Part shown: positions 1 through 6,961 of the stretch, piece after piece
Numbering within the stretch: position 1 is the first letter of the stretch
Layout of the letters: the number at the start of each line of letters is the position of its first letter
Assembly: GCA_015489255.1 (NCBI GenBank)
Contig: WGAD01000313.1
Span: 1 to 11,468, forward strand
From: Anaerolineales bacterium
GTDB taxonomy: Bacteria; Chloroflexota; Anaerolineae; Anaerolineales; Villigracilaceae
DNA: 11,468 nt
Direction of reading: 5' to 3'
The notes under the pieces: model-generated
Seen by the model: only the letters and a program-made list of their open reading frames with translations
Databases searched by the model: none
Told to the model about the DNA's origin: nothing
Program-made: the position numbers and the translations under genes

Positions 1-1203
1 ATGGCGAAGCAGAAATTTGAACGGACGAAGCCGCATCTGAACGTGGGGACGATGGGGCACATCGACCACGGGAAGACGACCCTGACCGCGGCGATCACGA
101 AAGTGGCTGCGATGATGGGGAAGGCGAACTTCAAAGATTACGGCGAAATTGACAACGCGCCGGAAGAGCGAGAGCGCGGCATCACGATCAACATTGCGCA
201 CGTGGAATACGAGACGGACAAGCGCCACTACGCGCACGTAGACATGCCGGGGCACCGTGACTACATCAAGAACATGATCACGGGTGCGGCGCAGGTGGAC
301 GGTGCGATCCTGGTGGTGGCGGCGCCGGACGGGCCGATGCCGCAGACGCGGGAACACGTGCTGCTGGCGCGGCAGGTGGAAGTGCCGAGCATCGTGGTGT
401 TTTTGAACAAGACGGATCAGATGGACGATCCGGAGCTGCTGGAGTTGGTGGAGTTGGAGTTGCGCGAGCTGCTGAACGAATACGGCTACCCTGGGGATGA
501 AACGCCGATCGTGAAGGGTTCCGCGTTGCAAGCGCTGGAAAGCGAAAGCGAAGACGTGAACGCGCCGGAATACGCGCCGATCGTGGAGCTGCTGCGGGTG
601 ATTGACGAATACATTCCGGAGCCGGAGCGGGAGACGGACAAACCGTTCATGATGCCCGTGGAAGACGTGTTCAGCATCAAGGGGCGGGGCACAGTCGTGA
701 CAGGGCGCATGGAACGCGGCATAGTGAAGGTTGGCGATCCGGCGGAGATCGTGGGTTTGCGCGACAAAAGCATGAACACGGTGATCACAGGGATTGAGAT
801 GTTCCACAAACAGATGGACGAAGCGATGGCGGGCGACAACGTGGGTTTGTTGCTGCGCGGCATTGACCGGACGGAAGTGGAACGCGGGATGGTGATCGCG
901 AAGCCTGGGAGCATCACGCCGCACAAGAAGTTTTTGGCGGAAGTGTACGTGCTGCGGAAAGAGGAAGGTGGGCGTCACAAACCGTTCTTCAGCGGGTATC
1001 GGCCGCAGTTCTACATTCGGACGATGGACGTGACGGGGTCGATCACCTTGCCGGAAGGCGTGGAAATGGTGATGCCTGGGGATAACGTGAACCTGACGGT
1101 GGAGTTGATCGTGCCGGTGGCGCTGGAGCAGGGTTCGAAATTCGCCATCCGCGAAGGCGGCCTGACGGTGGGCGCTGGCGTGATCACCGAAATCATTGAA
1201 TAG
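1..1203 (+). CDS. tuf: Translation elongation factor Tu (EF-Tu)
   Basis: EF-Tu is the cytosolic GTPase that brings aminoacyl-tRNA to the ribosomal A site. The 400-residue product has the usual length (393-405). The P-loop GHIDHGKT is at residues 19-26, switch I RGITI at 59-63, the G3 motif DMPGH at 81-85, NKTD at 136-139 and SAL at 174-176. Domains 2 and 3 follow, from about residue 210 to the end. Two conserved positions read differently from most bacterial EF-Tu: DMPGHR instead of DCPGHA, and GGLTVGAG instead of GGRTVGAG (Leu388). Codon choice is also unlike the neighbours. Over codons 1-380 alanine is 24 GCG, 1 GCT and no GCC, and glycine is mostly GGG, while the last 20 codons use GGC, GCC and ACC. 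The ATG is the first base of the window, so its ribosome binding site cannot be seen. rpsJ follows after 10 bp, linking str-type and S10-type genes. Confidence 0.98.
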   Translation: MAKQKFERTKPHLNVGTMGHIDHGKTTLTAAITKVAAMMGKANFKDYGEIDNAPEERERGITINIAHVEYETDKRHYAHVDMPGHRDYIKNMITGAAQVDGAILVVAAPDGPMPQTREHVLLARQVEVPSIVVFLNKTDQMDDPELLELVELELRELLNEYGYPGDETPIVKGSALQALESESEDVNAPEYAPIVELLRVIDEYIPEPERETDKPFMMPVEDVFSIKGRGTVVTGRMERGIVKVGDPAEIVGLRDKSMNTVITGIEMFHKQMDEAMAGDNVGLLLRGIDRTEVERGMVIAKPGSITPHKKFLAEVYVLRKEEGGRHKPFFSGYRPQFYIRTMDVTGSITLPEGVEMVMPGDNVNLTVELIVPVALEQGSKFAIREGGLTVGAGVITEIIE

Positions 1204-1213
1204 GGATAAAGCC

Positions 1214-1522
<309 letters not shown>

Positions 1523-1544
1523 AGGCAGAACCACAAGTGTATGC

Positions 1545-1575
1545 TCAGGGGTGGGGTCATCGGCCTCACCCCTGA
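1545..1575 (+). promoter_or_regulatory. Strong hairpin in the rpsJ-rplC gap
   Basis: Bases 1545-1556 pair with 1564-1575 in a 12-bp stem containing one G-T pair, leaving a 7-base loop (TCATCGG). The outer arms are TCAGGGGTG and CACCCCTGA. The hairpin starts 23 bp after the rpsJ stop. It is followed by AAAAAC, not by a run of T, and on the opposite strand no T run follows it either, so it is not a standard intrinsic terminator. It may be an mRNA processing or stability element, or part of a leader that regulates the downstream ribosomal protein genes. The function is inferred only from position and strength. Confidence 0.6.
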
Positions 1576-1656
1576 AAAACGACGTCATAAGAATTGCGCT
1601 GTGCGCGTGCGACAAGAACAACCGGCATGGCGGCAATGCAATTGACTGTGGCGTCG

Positions 1657-1693
1657 GGAGATGATGGAGCCTAAGCCCAGGCTTACAGTCTCC
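1657..1693 (+). promoter_or_regulatory. Compound hairpin upstream of rplC ribosome binding site
   Basis: The outer arms GGAGA (1657-1661) and TCTCC (1689-1693) enclose an inner hairpin in which AGCCT (1668-1672) pairs with AGGCT (1679-1683) around the loop AAGCCC. The element ends 19 bases before the AAGGAG ribosome binding site (1713-1718) of rplC, a plausible position for a translational or processing element. Each helix is short, so the structure is weaker than the 1545-1575 hairpin and could be chance. Confidence 0.35.
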
Positions 1694-1729
1694 GCTAAAA
1701 TCTAATTTCTGCAAGGAGAAAATAGAGAT

Positions 1730-2359
1730 ATGTTTAAAGGGCTGCTTGGTAAGAAGATTGGCATGACCCAGATCTTCGATGAGTCCGGCGCGGCTGTGCC
1801 GGTGACCCTCATTGAAGCTGGGCCTTGCTATGTTACGCAGATTCGCAAGCCGGAAAAAGACGGCTATTCTGCGGTGCAGCTGGGCTTCGTTGAGGTGAAC
1901 CCGAAACGCTTGACCAAGGGGCAATTGGGGCACCTGAAGAAGAGCGAATTGCCTCCGCTGCGGTTCCTGCGCGAATTTCGCGCCAAATCCCCCGATGTGC
2001 AGGTTGGAGACAAGGTAACGGTGGAAGTCTTCCAGGTCGGCGAACGCGTAGACGTGGTCGGCACGAGCAAAGGGAAGGGCTTCCAGGGCGGTGTCAAACG
2101 CTACGGCTTTGGCGGCGGCCCGAAGACGCACGGCCAGTCGGATCGCTGGCGCGCGCCCGGTTCGCGCGGCGCGGGTTCCACGCCGGGGCGCGTCTTCAAA
2201 GGCGCGCGCGGCCCCGGTCACATGGGGAACGTGCGTGTGACAGCGCAGGGCCTGAAGGTCGTGCTGGTTGATCCTGAACGTAACCTGCTTGCAGTGCGTG
2301 GTTCGGTGCCAGGCCCCAAAGGCGGGCTGGTAATTATCAAGGAAGCGCGCAAGCAGTAG
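1730..2359 (+). CDS. rplC: 50S ribosomal protein L3
   Basis: L3 is an early-assembling 50S protein whose long internal extension reaches toward the peptidyl transferase centre. The 209-residue product is full length. It begins with [14 protein letters not shown] and contains [19 protein letters not shown], then [33 protein letters not shown] and [18 protein letters not shown]. In E. coli the equivalent of the GHMGN histidine is Gln150, which PrmB methylates; here it is His, so that modification is not expected. The ATG at 1730 has a clear AAGGAG at 1713-1718 with an 11-base spacer. It is the first gene after the long non-coding gap, so it may head a separately regulated or processed segment of the operon. 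Confidence 0.98.
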   Translation: MFKGLLGKKIGMTQIFDESGAAVPVTLIEAGPCYVTQIRKPEKDGYSAVQLGFVEVNPKRLTKGQLGHLKKSELPPLRFLREFRAKSPDVQVGDKVTVEVFQVGERVDVVGTSKGKGFQGGVKRYGFGGGPKTHGQSDRWRAPGSRGAGSTPGRVFKGARGPGHMGNVRVTAQGLKVVLVDPERNLLAVRGSVPGPKGGLVIIKEARKQ

Positions 2360-2384
2360 GCGCTTAAACACTGGGAGCATAGCG

Positions 2385-3014
2385 ATGAAGGTAGATGTTT
2401 ACAACCTGGCTGGTGAAAAAACGCGCACGGTAGAACTTCCGGCGCAAGTTTTCGAAGCCCCCATTAATGTGGATTTGATGCACCAGGCTTACGTGCGCCA
2501 GATGGCGAACGCGCGCCTGGGAACCCACCAAACCAAAACCCGCGGCGAGGTCTCTGGCGGCGGTCGCAAACCCTGGCGTCAGAAGGGCACGGGCCGCGCG
2601 CGTCAAGGCTCCACCCGTTCCCCCATCTGGGTCGGCGGCGGCAAGGTGCATACCCCGCACCCGCGCTCGTACTACCAGCGGATGCCGAAGAAGATGCGCC
2701 GCGCTGCCCTGCGTTCGGCGCTCTCCGTCAAAGCGGCGGATGCCGAAATCGTGGTGGTCGAAGGATTCGACGTGGAAGAACCCAAGACGCGCGTCATGGC
2801 TGGTATTCTCAACAACCTGGTGGGCGCAGACAGCGCGCTGATCTTGATGCCGCAAAAAGATGAAAAATACGCGCGCGTGATGCGTTCCGCCAGCAACCTG
2901 CCCGATGCCAAGGTTCTCCTGGCCGCATACATCAACATTCGCGATTTGTTGAAATACGACAAACTGGTCCTACCGCTCGAGACGGTGGATGTTTTGGCTG
3001 CCCACTTGGGCTAG
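2385..3014 (+). CDS. rplD: 50S ribosomal protein L4
   Basis: L4 lines part of the peptide exit tunnel through an extended basic loop; in E. coli it also represses its own S10 operon. The 209-residue product is normal in length. The tunnel loop is visible at about residues 45-85 as LGTHQTKTRGEVSGGGRKPWRQKGTGRARQ-type sequence followed by GSTRSPIWVGGGKVHTP. The globular part follows with MRRAALRSALS and a C-terminal KVLLAAYINIRDLLKYDKLVL. The ATG at 2385 is preceded by GGGAG at about 2373-2377. The gene lies 25 bp after rplC and 12 bp before rplW. Whether L4 regulates this operon cannot be told from the protein; the structured gap upstream of rplC would be the place to look for its target. Confidence 0.98.
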   Translation: MKVDVYNLAGEKTRTVELPAQVFEAPINVDLMHQAYVRQMANARLGTHQTKTRGEVSGGGRKPWRQKGTGRARQGSTRSPIWVGGGKVHTPHPRSYYQRMPKKMRRAALRSALSVKAADAEIVVVEGFDVEEPKTRVMAGILNNLVGADSALILMPQKDEKYARVMRSASNLPDAKVLLAAYINIRDLLKYDKLVLPLETVDVLAAHLG

Positions 3015-3026
3015 GAGGCTTGAGCG

Positions 3027-3332
3027 ATGACTACGAACTATTATGAAGTGATCCGTCGCCCGATCATCACCGAAAAAAGCAACTATCTGACGGGCAAACT
3101 GCAGCAATATGTGTTTGAAGTGCGCCGCGATGCCACGCGGACGATGGTCAAAAATGCCATTGAGACCATCTTCGACGTAAACGTGGTGCGCGTGAACATC
3201 ATCAATGTTCCGGCCAAGCGCAGCCGTCGGGCGCGCAGCCGCCGGTTGCTGGTGCGCCGCCCCGGGTACAAAAAAGCCATTGTCACCCTGGCGGAAGGCG
3301 AATCCATCGACATCTTTGAAGGGGTGCGCTAA
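3027..3332 (+). CDS. rplW: 50S ribosomal protein L23
   Basis: L23 sits at the exit of the 50S peptide tunnel and is the docking site for trigger factor, the signal recognition particle and the Sec translocon. The 101-residue product is typical in size. It starts [18 protein letters not shown], the conserved L23 entry, continues [22 protein letters not shown] and [19 protein letters not shown], and ends with [22 protein letters not shown] consensus AGGAGG at 3013-3018 overlaps the rplD stop codon, with an 8-base spacer to the ATG. The stop codon shares one base with the rplB start (TAATG), a sign of translational coupling. Confidence 0.98.
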   Translation: MTTNYYEVIRRPIITEKSNYLTGKLQQYVFEVRRDATRTMVKNAIETIFDVNVVRVNIINVPAKRSRRARSRRLLVRRPGYKKAIVTLAEGESIDIFEGVR

Positions 3333-4168
3333 TGGGTATCAAAAAATACAAGCCGGTAACGCCCGGTCAGCGCGGCATGACGGGCTATACCTTCGAAGAA
3401 ATCACCAAGACCAAGCCCGAACGCTCGCTGGTGACAACCAAGAAAAAACACGCTGGCCGTAATAACTATGGCCGTGTGACGGTGCGTCATCGGGGCGGCG
3501 GGCATCGCCGCAAGCTGCGCCGGATTGATTTCAAGCGCGACAAGCACGGCATCCCCGCCCGCGTGGCGGCGATTGAATACGACCCGAACCGGACGGCGCG
3601 CATCGCGCTGCTGCACTATGTGGACGGCGAAAAGCGCTACATCCTGGCGCCAGTTGGCTTGCAAGTGGGCGATATGGTCATGTCTGGCCCGGAGGCGGAA
3701 ATCCGCCCGGGCAACAGCCTGCCCATCAGTAACATCCCGCTGGGCACGATGATTCACAACATCGAGCTGAACGAAGGCAAAGGCGGCCAGATGGTGCGTT
3801 CTGCTGGGGCTGCGGCCCAATTGCTGGCCAAAGAAGGCCGTTATGCCCAGATCCGCCTGCCATCTGGCGAGGTGCGCCTGGTGCGGCAGACCTGCTACGC
3901 CACCATCGGCCAGGTGGGCAACCTGGAGCACAACAACATCAAACTGGGCAAGGCTGGCCGCAAGCGGCACCTGGGCATCCGCCCGACGGTGCGCGGTTCT
4001 GCCATGACCCCGCGCGACCACCCGCACGGCGGTGGCGAAGGGCGCCAGCCCATCGGCCTGCCCGGCCCGAAAAGCCCGTGGGGCAAACCGACCCTGGGCT
4101 ACAAGACCCGTCGGAACAAGCGCACGGACAAATTCATCGTTCGCCGTCGCAGCAAGAAATCTCGCTAA
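3332..4168 (+). CDS. rplB: 50S ribosomal protein L2
   Basis: L2 is one of the most conserved 50S proteins. It binds 23S rRNA and is needed for subunit association and peptidyl transferase activity. The 278-residue product is full length. It includes [21 protein letters not shown] near residues 45-65, [13 protein letters not shown] and [14 protein letters not shown] in the RNA-binding core, and [20 protein letters not shown] from about residue 228, which contains the conserved histidine studied in E. coli as His229 (here about His230). The usual [16 protein letters not shown] reads [16 protein letters not shown] here, which I take as a lineage feature. The ATG overlaps the rplW stop by one base, so it probably depends on ribosomes finishing L23. 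Confidence 0.98.
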   Translation: MGIKKYKPVTPGQRGMTGYTFEEITKTKPERSLVTTKKKHAGRNNYGRVTVRHRGGGHRRKLRRIDFKRDKHGIPARVAAIEYDPNRTARIALLHYVDGEKRYILAPVGLQVGDMVMSGPEAEIRPGNSLPISNIPLGTMIHNIELNEGKGGQMVRSAGAAAQLLAKEGRYAQIRLPSGEVRLVRQTCYATIGQVGNLEHNNIKLGKAGRKRHLGIRPTVRGSAMTPRDHPHGGGEGRQPIGLPGPKSPWGKPTLGYKTRRNKRTDKFIVRRRSKKSR

Positions 4169-4171
4169 CGG

Positions 4172-4185
4172 TTGCGCTTGCGCAA
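4172..4185 (+). promoter_or_regulatory. Short CUUG-tetraloop hairpin before rpsS
   Basis: TTGCG and CGCAA form a perfect 5-bp stem around CTTG. A CUUG loop closed by G-C is one of the known unusually stable RNA tetraloops. It lies in the 37-bp gap between rplB and rpsS, ending 6 bases before the AGGAG ribosome binding site of rpsS. No T run follows. It may be a local stability or spacing element, or chance. Confidence 0.35.
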
Positions 4186-4205
4186 GGATATAGGAGTACA
4201 GAGTT

Positions 4206-4481
4206 ATGTCACGCTCTCTGAAAAAAGGGCCTTTTGTAGACCCGAAACTACTCAAAAAGATTGAGCAGATGAACGAACGCGGCGAAAAGAAAGTGATCCG
4301 CACCTGGAGCCGGGCCAGCGTCATCTTCCCGCAAATGGTCGGTCACACCATCGCCGTGCACGACGGTCGCCGCCACGTGCCGATTTACATCACCGAAAAC
4401 ATGGTTGGGCATCGGCTGGGCGAATTCGTCCCCACCCGCACTTTCCGTGGGCACATCGTCGAGAAGAAGTCCAGGAAATAG
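4206..4481 (+). CDS. rpsS: 30S ribosomal protein S19
   Basis: S19 belongs to the 30S head, pairs with S13 near the A site and helps contact the 50S subunit. The 91-residue product is the normal length. It begins with the near-universal [15 protein letters not shown], continues [25 protein letters not shown], and ends with [27 protein letters not shown] followed by a basic tail. The ATG at 4206 has AGGAG at 4192-4196 with a 9-base spacer. It follows rplB by 37 bp, the second-largest gap in the cluster, and precedes rplV by 10 bp. Confidence 0.98.
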   Translation: MSRSLKKGPFVDPKLLKKIEQMNERGEKKVIRTWSRASVIFPQMVGHTIAVHDGRRHVPIYITENMVGHRLGEFVPTRTFRGHIVEKKSRK

Positions 4482-4491
4482 GAAGTGAAAG

Positions 4492-4833
4492 ATGACTGAA
4501 GTTCGAGCCAAACTCCGCTACCTGCCTATTTCTGCCCAAAAAGTGCGCCTGGTAATCGACCTGGTGCGCGGCAAGGACGCCCAGGAGGCGGTTGAAATGC
4601 TGCGCTTTGTCCCGAAGCGTGCGGCTACACCGGTGCGTAAATTGATCGCTTCTGCCATTGCCAACGCAGAAGAGAACTTTGGGTTGAGCCGTGAAGACCT
4701 CTACGTGGCCGAAATCTACGCAGATGAAGGCCCCACGCGCCGCTGGCGCCGTTTTGGTGCGCGCGGTCGCTTCAAGCCGATTGCTCGCCGCTCCTCGCAC
4801 GTGACCGTGGTCTTGCGCGAACGGGAATTCTAG
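4492..4833 (+). CDS. rplV: 50S ribosomal protein L22
   Basis: L22 has a globular domain on the 50S surface and a long beta-hairpin that, with L4, forms the constriction of the exit tunnel. The 113-residue product is typical. It opens ASAQKVRLVID-like (here PISAQKVRLVIDLVRGK), has the helix AATPVRKLIASAIANAEENFG, and the tunnel hairpin region ADEGPTRRWRRFGARGRFKPIARRSSHVTVVL in the last 40 residues. The hairpin tip GARGRFKPI is the place where macrolide-resistance changes occur in other bacteria; nothing obviously abnormal is seen. The ATG lies 10 bp after rpsS, with a weak GGAAG-type ribosome binding site overlapping the rpsS stop. Confidence 0.98.
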   Translation: MTEVRAKLRYLPISAQKVRLVIDLVRGKDAQEAVEMLRFVPKRAATPVRKLIASAIANAEENFGLSREDLYVAEIYADEGPTRRWRRFGARGRFKPIARRSSHVTVVLREREF

Positions 4834-4863
4834 AGTCGCACGTAAGGAATGTAAGGAGAAAAT

Positions 4864-5616
4864 ATGGGTCGCAAAGTACATCCGATCGGCATGCGTTTGA
4901 AGATCACCAAACCGTGGCAGGCCCGCTGGTTTGCCGACGGCGAGCAGTACCGCGAGCAATTGCAGCAGGATTTGGCCATTCGTCACCTGCTGATGGGCGT
5001 GCCCTCCAAGGGCGGCTCGGCTGCCAATGCCCGCGTGCTCAAGCTGCGCCGCCGCCTGCCCGATGCCGTGTTGCAAAATCGGGCGGGGATCGCCGCGGTG
5101 GATATTGAACGCTACCCCGGCAAGGTAAAACTGACCATCCACACCGCCAAGCCCGGCGTCTTGATTGGCCGCAAAGGCCGCGACATCAAGATCATCCGCG
5201 AGGTATTGCAAGAGCTCGTCGGCCAGGCGATTGATATTGACGTCAAAGAGGTAAGTTCGCCAGATACGGTGGCCATTCTGGTCGCCCGCAACATTGCCGA
5301 TCAGCTGGAACGCCGCGTGGCCTATCGCCGCGCGATGAAACGCGCCATTCAGCAGGCCATGCGGCAGGGCGCCAAGGGCATCAAGATCATGGTTTCGGGC
5401 CGCCTGGCCGGGGCCGACATGGCCCGCACCGTGTGGCTGCGCGATGGCCGCGTGCCTTTGCAGACGCTGCGCGCCGACATTGACTATGCGCGCGCCGAAG
5501 CTACCACGACCTACGGCCAGATTGGCATTAAGGTCTGGATTTACAAGGGCGACGTGTTGCCCGAAAAAGAAGAAGAAAAAGTCGAGGCGACCGAAGGCGT
5601 TTACGTCAGCAAATAA
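4864..5616 (+). CDS. rpsC: 30S ribosomal protein S3 with N-domain insertion
   Basis: S3 lies at the mRNA entry site of the 30S head and contributes to mRNA unwinding. The product starts GRKVHPIGMRLKITKPWQ, has the KH-domain loop GRKG at residues 102-105, RRVAYRRAMKRAIQQAM, VSGRLAGADMARTVW, and RVPLQTLRADIDYA followed by GQIGIKVWIYKG. At 250 residues it is somewhat longer than E. coli S3 (233). Comparison with E. coli from memory shows a shared anchor at residue 40, while the KH GxxG loop is displaced by 24 residues. This places an insertion of about 24 residues within about 44-73, a basic stretch containing KLRRRLP. The C-terminus adds a Glu/Lys-rich tail. The ribosome binding site TAAGGAG (4852-4858) is strong, and an imperfect copy GTAAGGAA lies just upstream. 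Confidence 0.97.
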   Translation: MGRKVHPIGMRLKITKPWQARWFADGEQYREQLQQDLAIRHLLMGVPSKGGSAANARVLKLRRRLPDAVLQNRAGIAAVDIERYPGKVKLTIHTAKPGVLIGRKGRDIKIIREVLQELVGQAIDIDVKEVSSPDTVAILVARNIADQLERRVAYRRAMKRAIQQAMRQGAKGIKIMVSGRLAGADMARTVWLRDGRVPLQTLRADIDYARAEATTTYGQIGIKVWIYKGDVLPEKEEEKVEATEGVYVSK

Positions 5617-5652
5617 CGCCCCGGCCTGACAGGTAAAAGAGAGGTAATTGCT

Positions 5653-6075
5653 ATGTTAATGCCGAAACGTGTCAAGTGGCGCAAACAGCAACGCGGTCGC
5701 TTGAAAGGGAAGGCGTACCGTGGTTCTGAAGTCAGCTTTGGCGAATACGGCTTGCAAGCGCTGGAGCCGGGCTGGATCTCGGCGCGCCAGATCGAAGCCG
5801 CCCGCCGTGTGATGGTGCGTACCATGAAGCGCCGCGGCAAAGTCTGGATTCGCATTTTCCCTTCCAAGCCATACACCCGCCGCGCCGCGGAATCGCGCAT
5901 GGGTAAAGGGAAGGGCTCGGTGGAATACTGGGTTGCCGTGGTCAAGCCTGGCCGTATCATGTTCGAAGTCGGCGGCCTGGACGAGGAAATTGCTCTGGAA
6001 GCTTTGCGTCTGGCGCAGTACAAACTCTCTGTGAAGACGAAGATCGTCTCGCGCGTAGATTCGACGGGAGAGTAG
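5653..6075 (+). CDS. rplP: 50S ribosomal protein L16
   Basis: L16 binds 23S rRNA and 5S rRNA near the A-site tRNA elbow and completes the active 50S subunit. The 140-residue product is typical. It starts [16 protein letters not shown], then [25 protein letters not shown], the strand [14 protein letters not shown], and [21 protein letters not shown], the loop that approaches the tRNA. The arginine before MGKGKG corresponds to the residue hydroxylated in E. coli L16. The C-terminus ends [16 protein letters not shown] chose the ATG at 5653, giving the canonical MLxPKR start, with AGAGGT at 5639-5644 as ribosome binding site. It lies 36 bp after rpsC and 3 bp before rpmC. Confidence 0.98.
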   Translation: MLMPKRVKWRKQQRGRLKGKAYRGSEVSFGEYGLQALEPGWISARQIEAARRVMVRTMKRRGKVWIRIFPSKPYTRRAAESRMGKGKGSVEYWVAVVKPGRIMFEVGGLDEEIALEALRLAQYKLSVKTKIVSRVDSTGE

Positions 6076-6078
6076 GGC

Positions 6079-6291
6079 ATGAAAGCGGCAGAAATTCGCA
6101 AACTGGAAAGCCATGAAATCCAGGCCAAACTGGAAGAAGCCCGTGAAGAGCTGATGAACCTGCGCTTTCAGCAGGTGACCGGTCAGCTGACCGATACCAG
6201 CCGTCTGCGTCAGGTGCGCCGCGACATCGCGCGTATGCTCACGATCTTGCGGGAGCGCGAGTTGCAGGCGGAAGAGGAAGGTGAAGCATGA
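6079..6291 (+). CDS. rpmC: 50S ribosomal protein L29
   Basis: L29 is a small two-helix protein beside L23 at the tunnel exit. The 70-residue product is within the usual 60-72. The first helix starts [31 protein letters not shown], containing the typical LRFQ motif, and the second is [23 protein letters not shown], matching the family pattern RIRxVRRxIARxxTxLRE. It begins 3 bp after the rplP stop. Its stop shares four bases with the rpsQ start (ATGA at 6288-6291), so L29 and S17 are probably translationally coupled. Confidence 0.97.
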   Translation: MKAAEIRKLESHEIQAKLEEAREELMNLRFQQVTGQLTDTSRLRQVRRDIARMLTILRERELQAEEEGEA

Positions 6292-6554
6292 ATAACCGTC
6301 GTCGCATGACTGGTGTGGTGAAAAGCAACAAAATGGCCAAAACCGTGGTGGTGGAGATCACCCGCACCTACCGTCACCCGATTTACAAGAAAGTCGTCAA
6401 AGCGCGCAAACGTGTGAAAGCGCACGACGAACTGGGTTGCAACGTGGGAGACAAAGTGCGCATCGTGGAAAGCCGCCCGCTTTCGCGCGAGAAGCGCTGG
6501 GTGGTCGAAGCCATCCTGGAACGTGAGACCCGCAACGTGGAAGTTGAAGCCTAG
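6288..6554 (+). CDS. rpsQ: 30S ribosomal protein S17
   Basis: S17 is a primary binding protein of the 5' domain of 16S rRNA with an OB fold. The 88-residue product fits the family. It starts [21 protein letters not shown], the characteristic first strands, followed by [20 protein letters not shown], then the signature [20 protein letters not shown]. The ATG overlaps the end of rpmC by four bases, and its purine-rich ribosome binding site AGGAAGG (6275-6281) lies inside rpmC. The C-terminal tail [10 protein letters not shown] is a little longer than in E. coli. Confidence 0.98.
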   Translation: MNNRRRMTGVVKSNKMAKTVVVEITRTYRHPIYKKVVKARKRVKAHDELGCNVGDKVRIVESRPLSREKRWVVEAILERETRNVEVEA

Positions 6555-6565
6555 GAGATGGCGCC

Positions 6566-6937
6566 ATGATTCAACGAGAGACCCGTTTGCAAGTGGCAGA
6601 TAACAGCGGCGCCCGCGAATTGCTGGTAATTAACATCCTTGGCGGCACCGGCCGGCGCTACGCGCGCGTTGGCGATGTGGTCATCGCCACCGTTAAGGCG
6701 GCGGCGCCGCATGGTTCGGTGAAGAAAAGCGATATTGTCAAGGCGGTCATCGTGCGCTGCGCCAAAGAATGGCGCCGAGAAGATGGCTCATACATCCGCT
6801 TCGACGATAACGCCGCTGTGATTCTCGATACGGATGGAAAGAACCCGCGTGGGAGCCGCATCTTTGGGCCTGTGGCGCGTGAACTGCGCGAGAAGGGCTA
6901 TATGAAAATCGTTTCGCTGGCGCCCGAGGTGCTTTAG
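6566..6937 (+). CDS. rplN: 50S ribosomal protein L14
   Basis: L14 lies at the subunit interface, contacts 16S rRNA and is the binding site of the silencing factor RsfS. The product has 123 residues, close to the typical 122. It reads [20 protein letters not shown] at the start, then [35 protein letters not shown] and the strongly conserved end [26 protein letters not shown]. The ATG at 6566 has AGGAG at 6553-6557 overlapping the rpsQ stop. It is followed by 24 bp and then rplX. Confidence 0.98.
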   Translation: MIQRETRLQVADNSGARELLVINILGGTGRRYARVGDVVIATVKAAAPHGSVKKSDIVKAVIVRCAKEWRREDGSYIRFDDNAAVILDTDGKNPRGSRIFGPVARELREKGYMKIVSLAPEVL

Positions 6938-6961
6938 CGATTCTCGCTCAGGAGCGTGAAG

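Noticed and set aside
1196..1213. TTG start extending S10 by six residues into tuf
   Set aside because: The ATG at 1214 gives the family length and canonical N-terminus and has a nearby AGGGA.
1545..1580. Intrinsic terminator after rpsJ
   Set aside because: The hairpin is strong, but an A run follows instead of a T run, and the reverse strand has no T run either.
1541..1645. Possible 34-codon small gene (MLRGGVIGLTPEKRRHKN...) in the rpsJ-rplC gap
   Set aside because: No good ribosome binding site before the ATG, no known match, and its first codons are the arms of the strong hairpin, which explains the sequence better.
1642..1701. Promoter-like TTGACT (1642-1647) and TAAAAT (1696-1701) upstream of rplC
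   Set aside because: They are 48 bases apart, far from the 16-18 needed, and neither has a fitting partner at the right distance, so I do not call a promoter.
3205..3462. 85-codon + strand frame overlapping rplW and rplB
   Set aside because: It is in another frame of two certain genes, with no independent start signal or family match.
3329..4324. 331-codon minus-strand open frame opposite rplB
   Set aside because: Shadow of L2; low-complexity Ala/His/Gln/Arg-rich product with no family resemblance.
6956..6961. GTG start for L24
   Set aside because: The ribosome binding site would be one base from the GTG; the ATG at 6962 has proper spacing.
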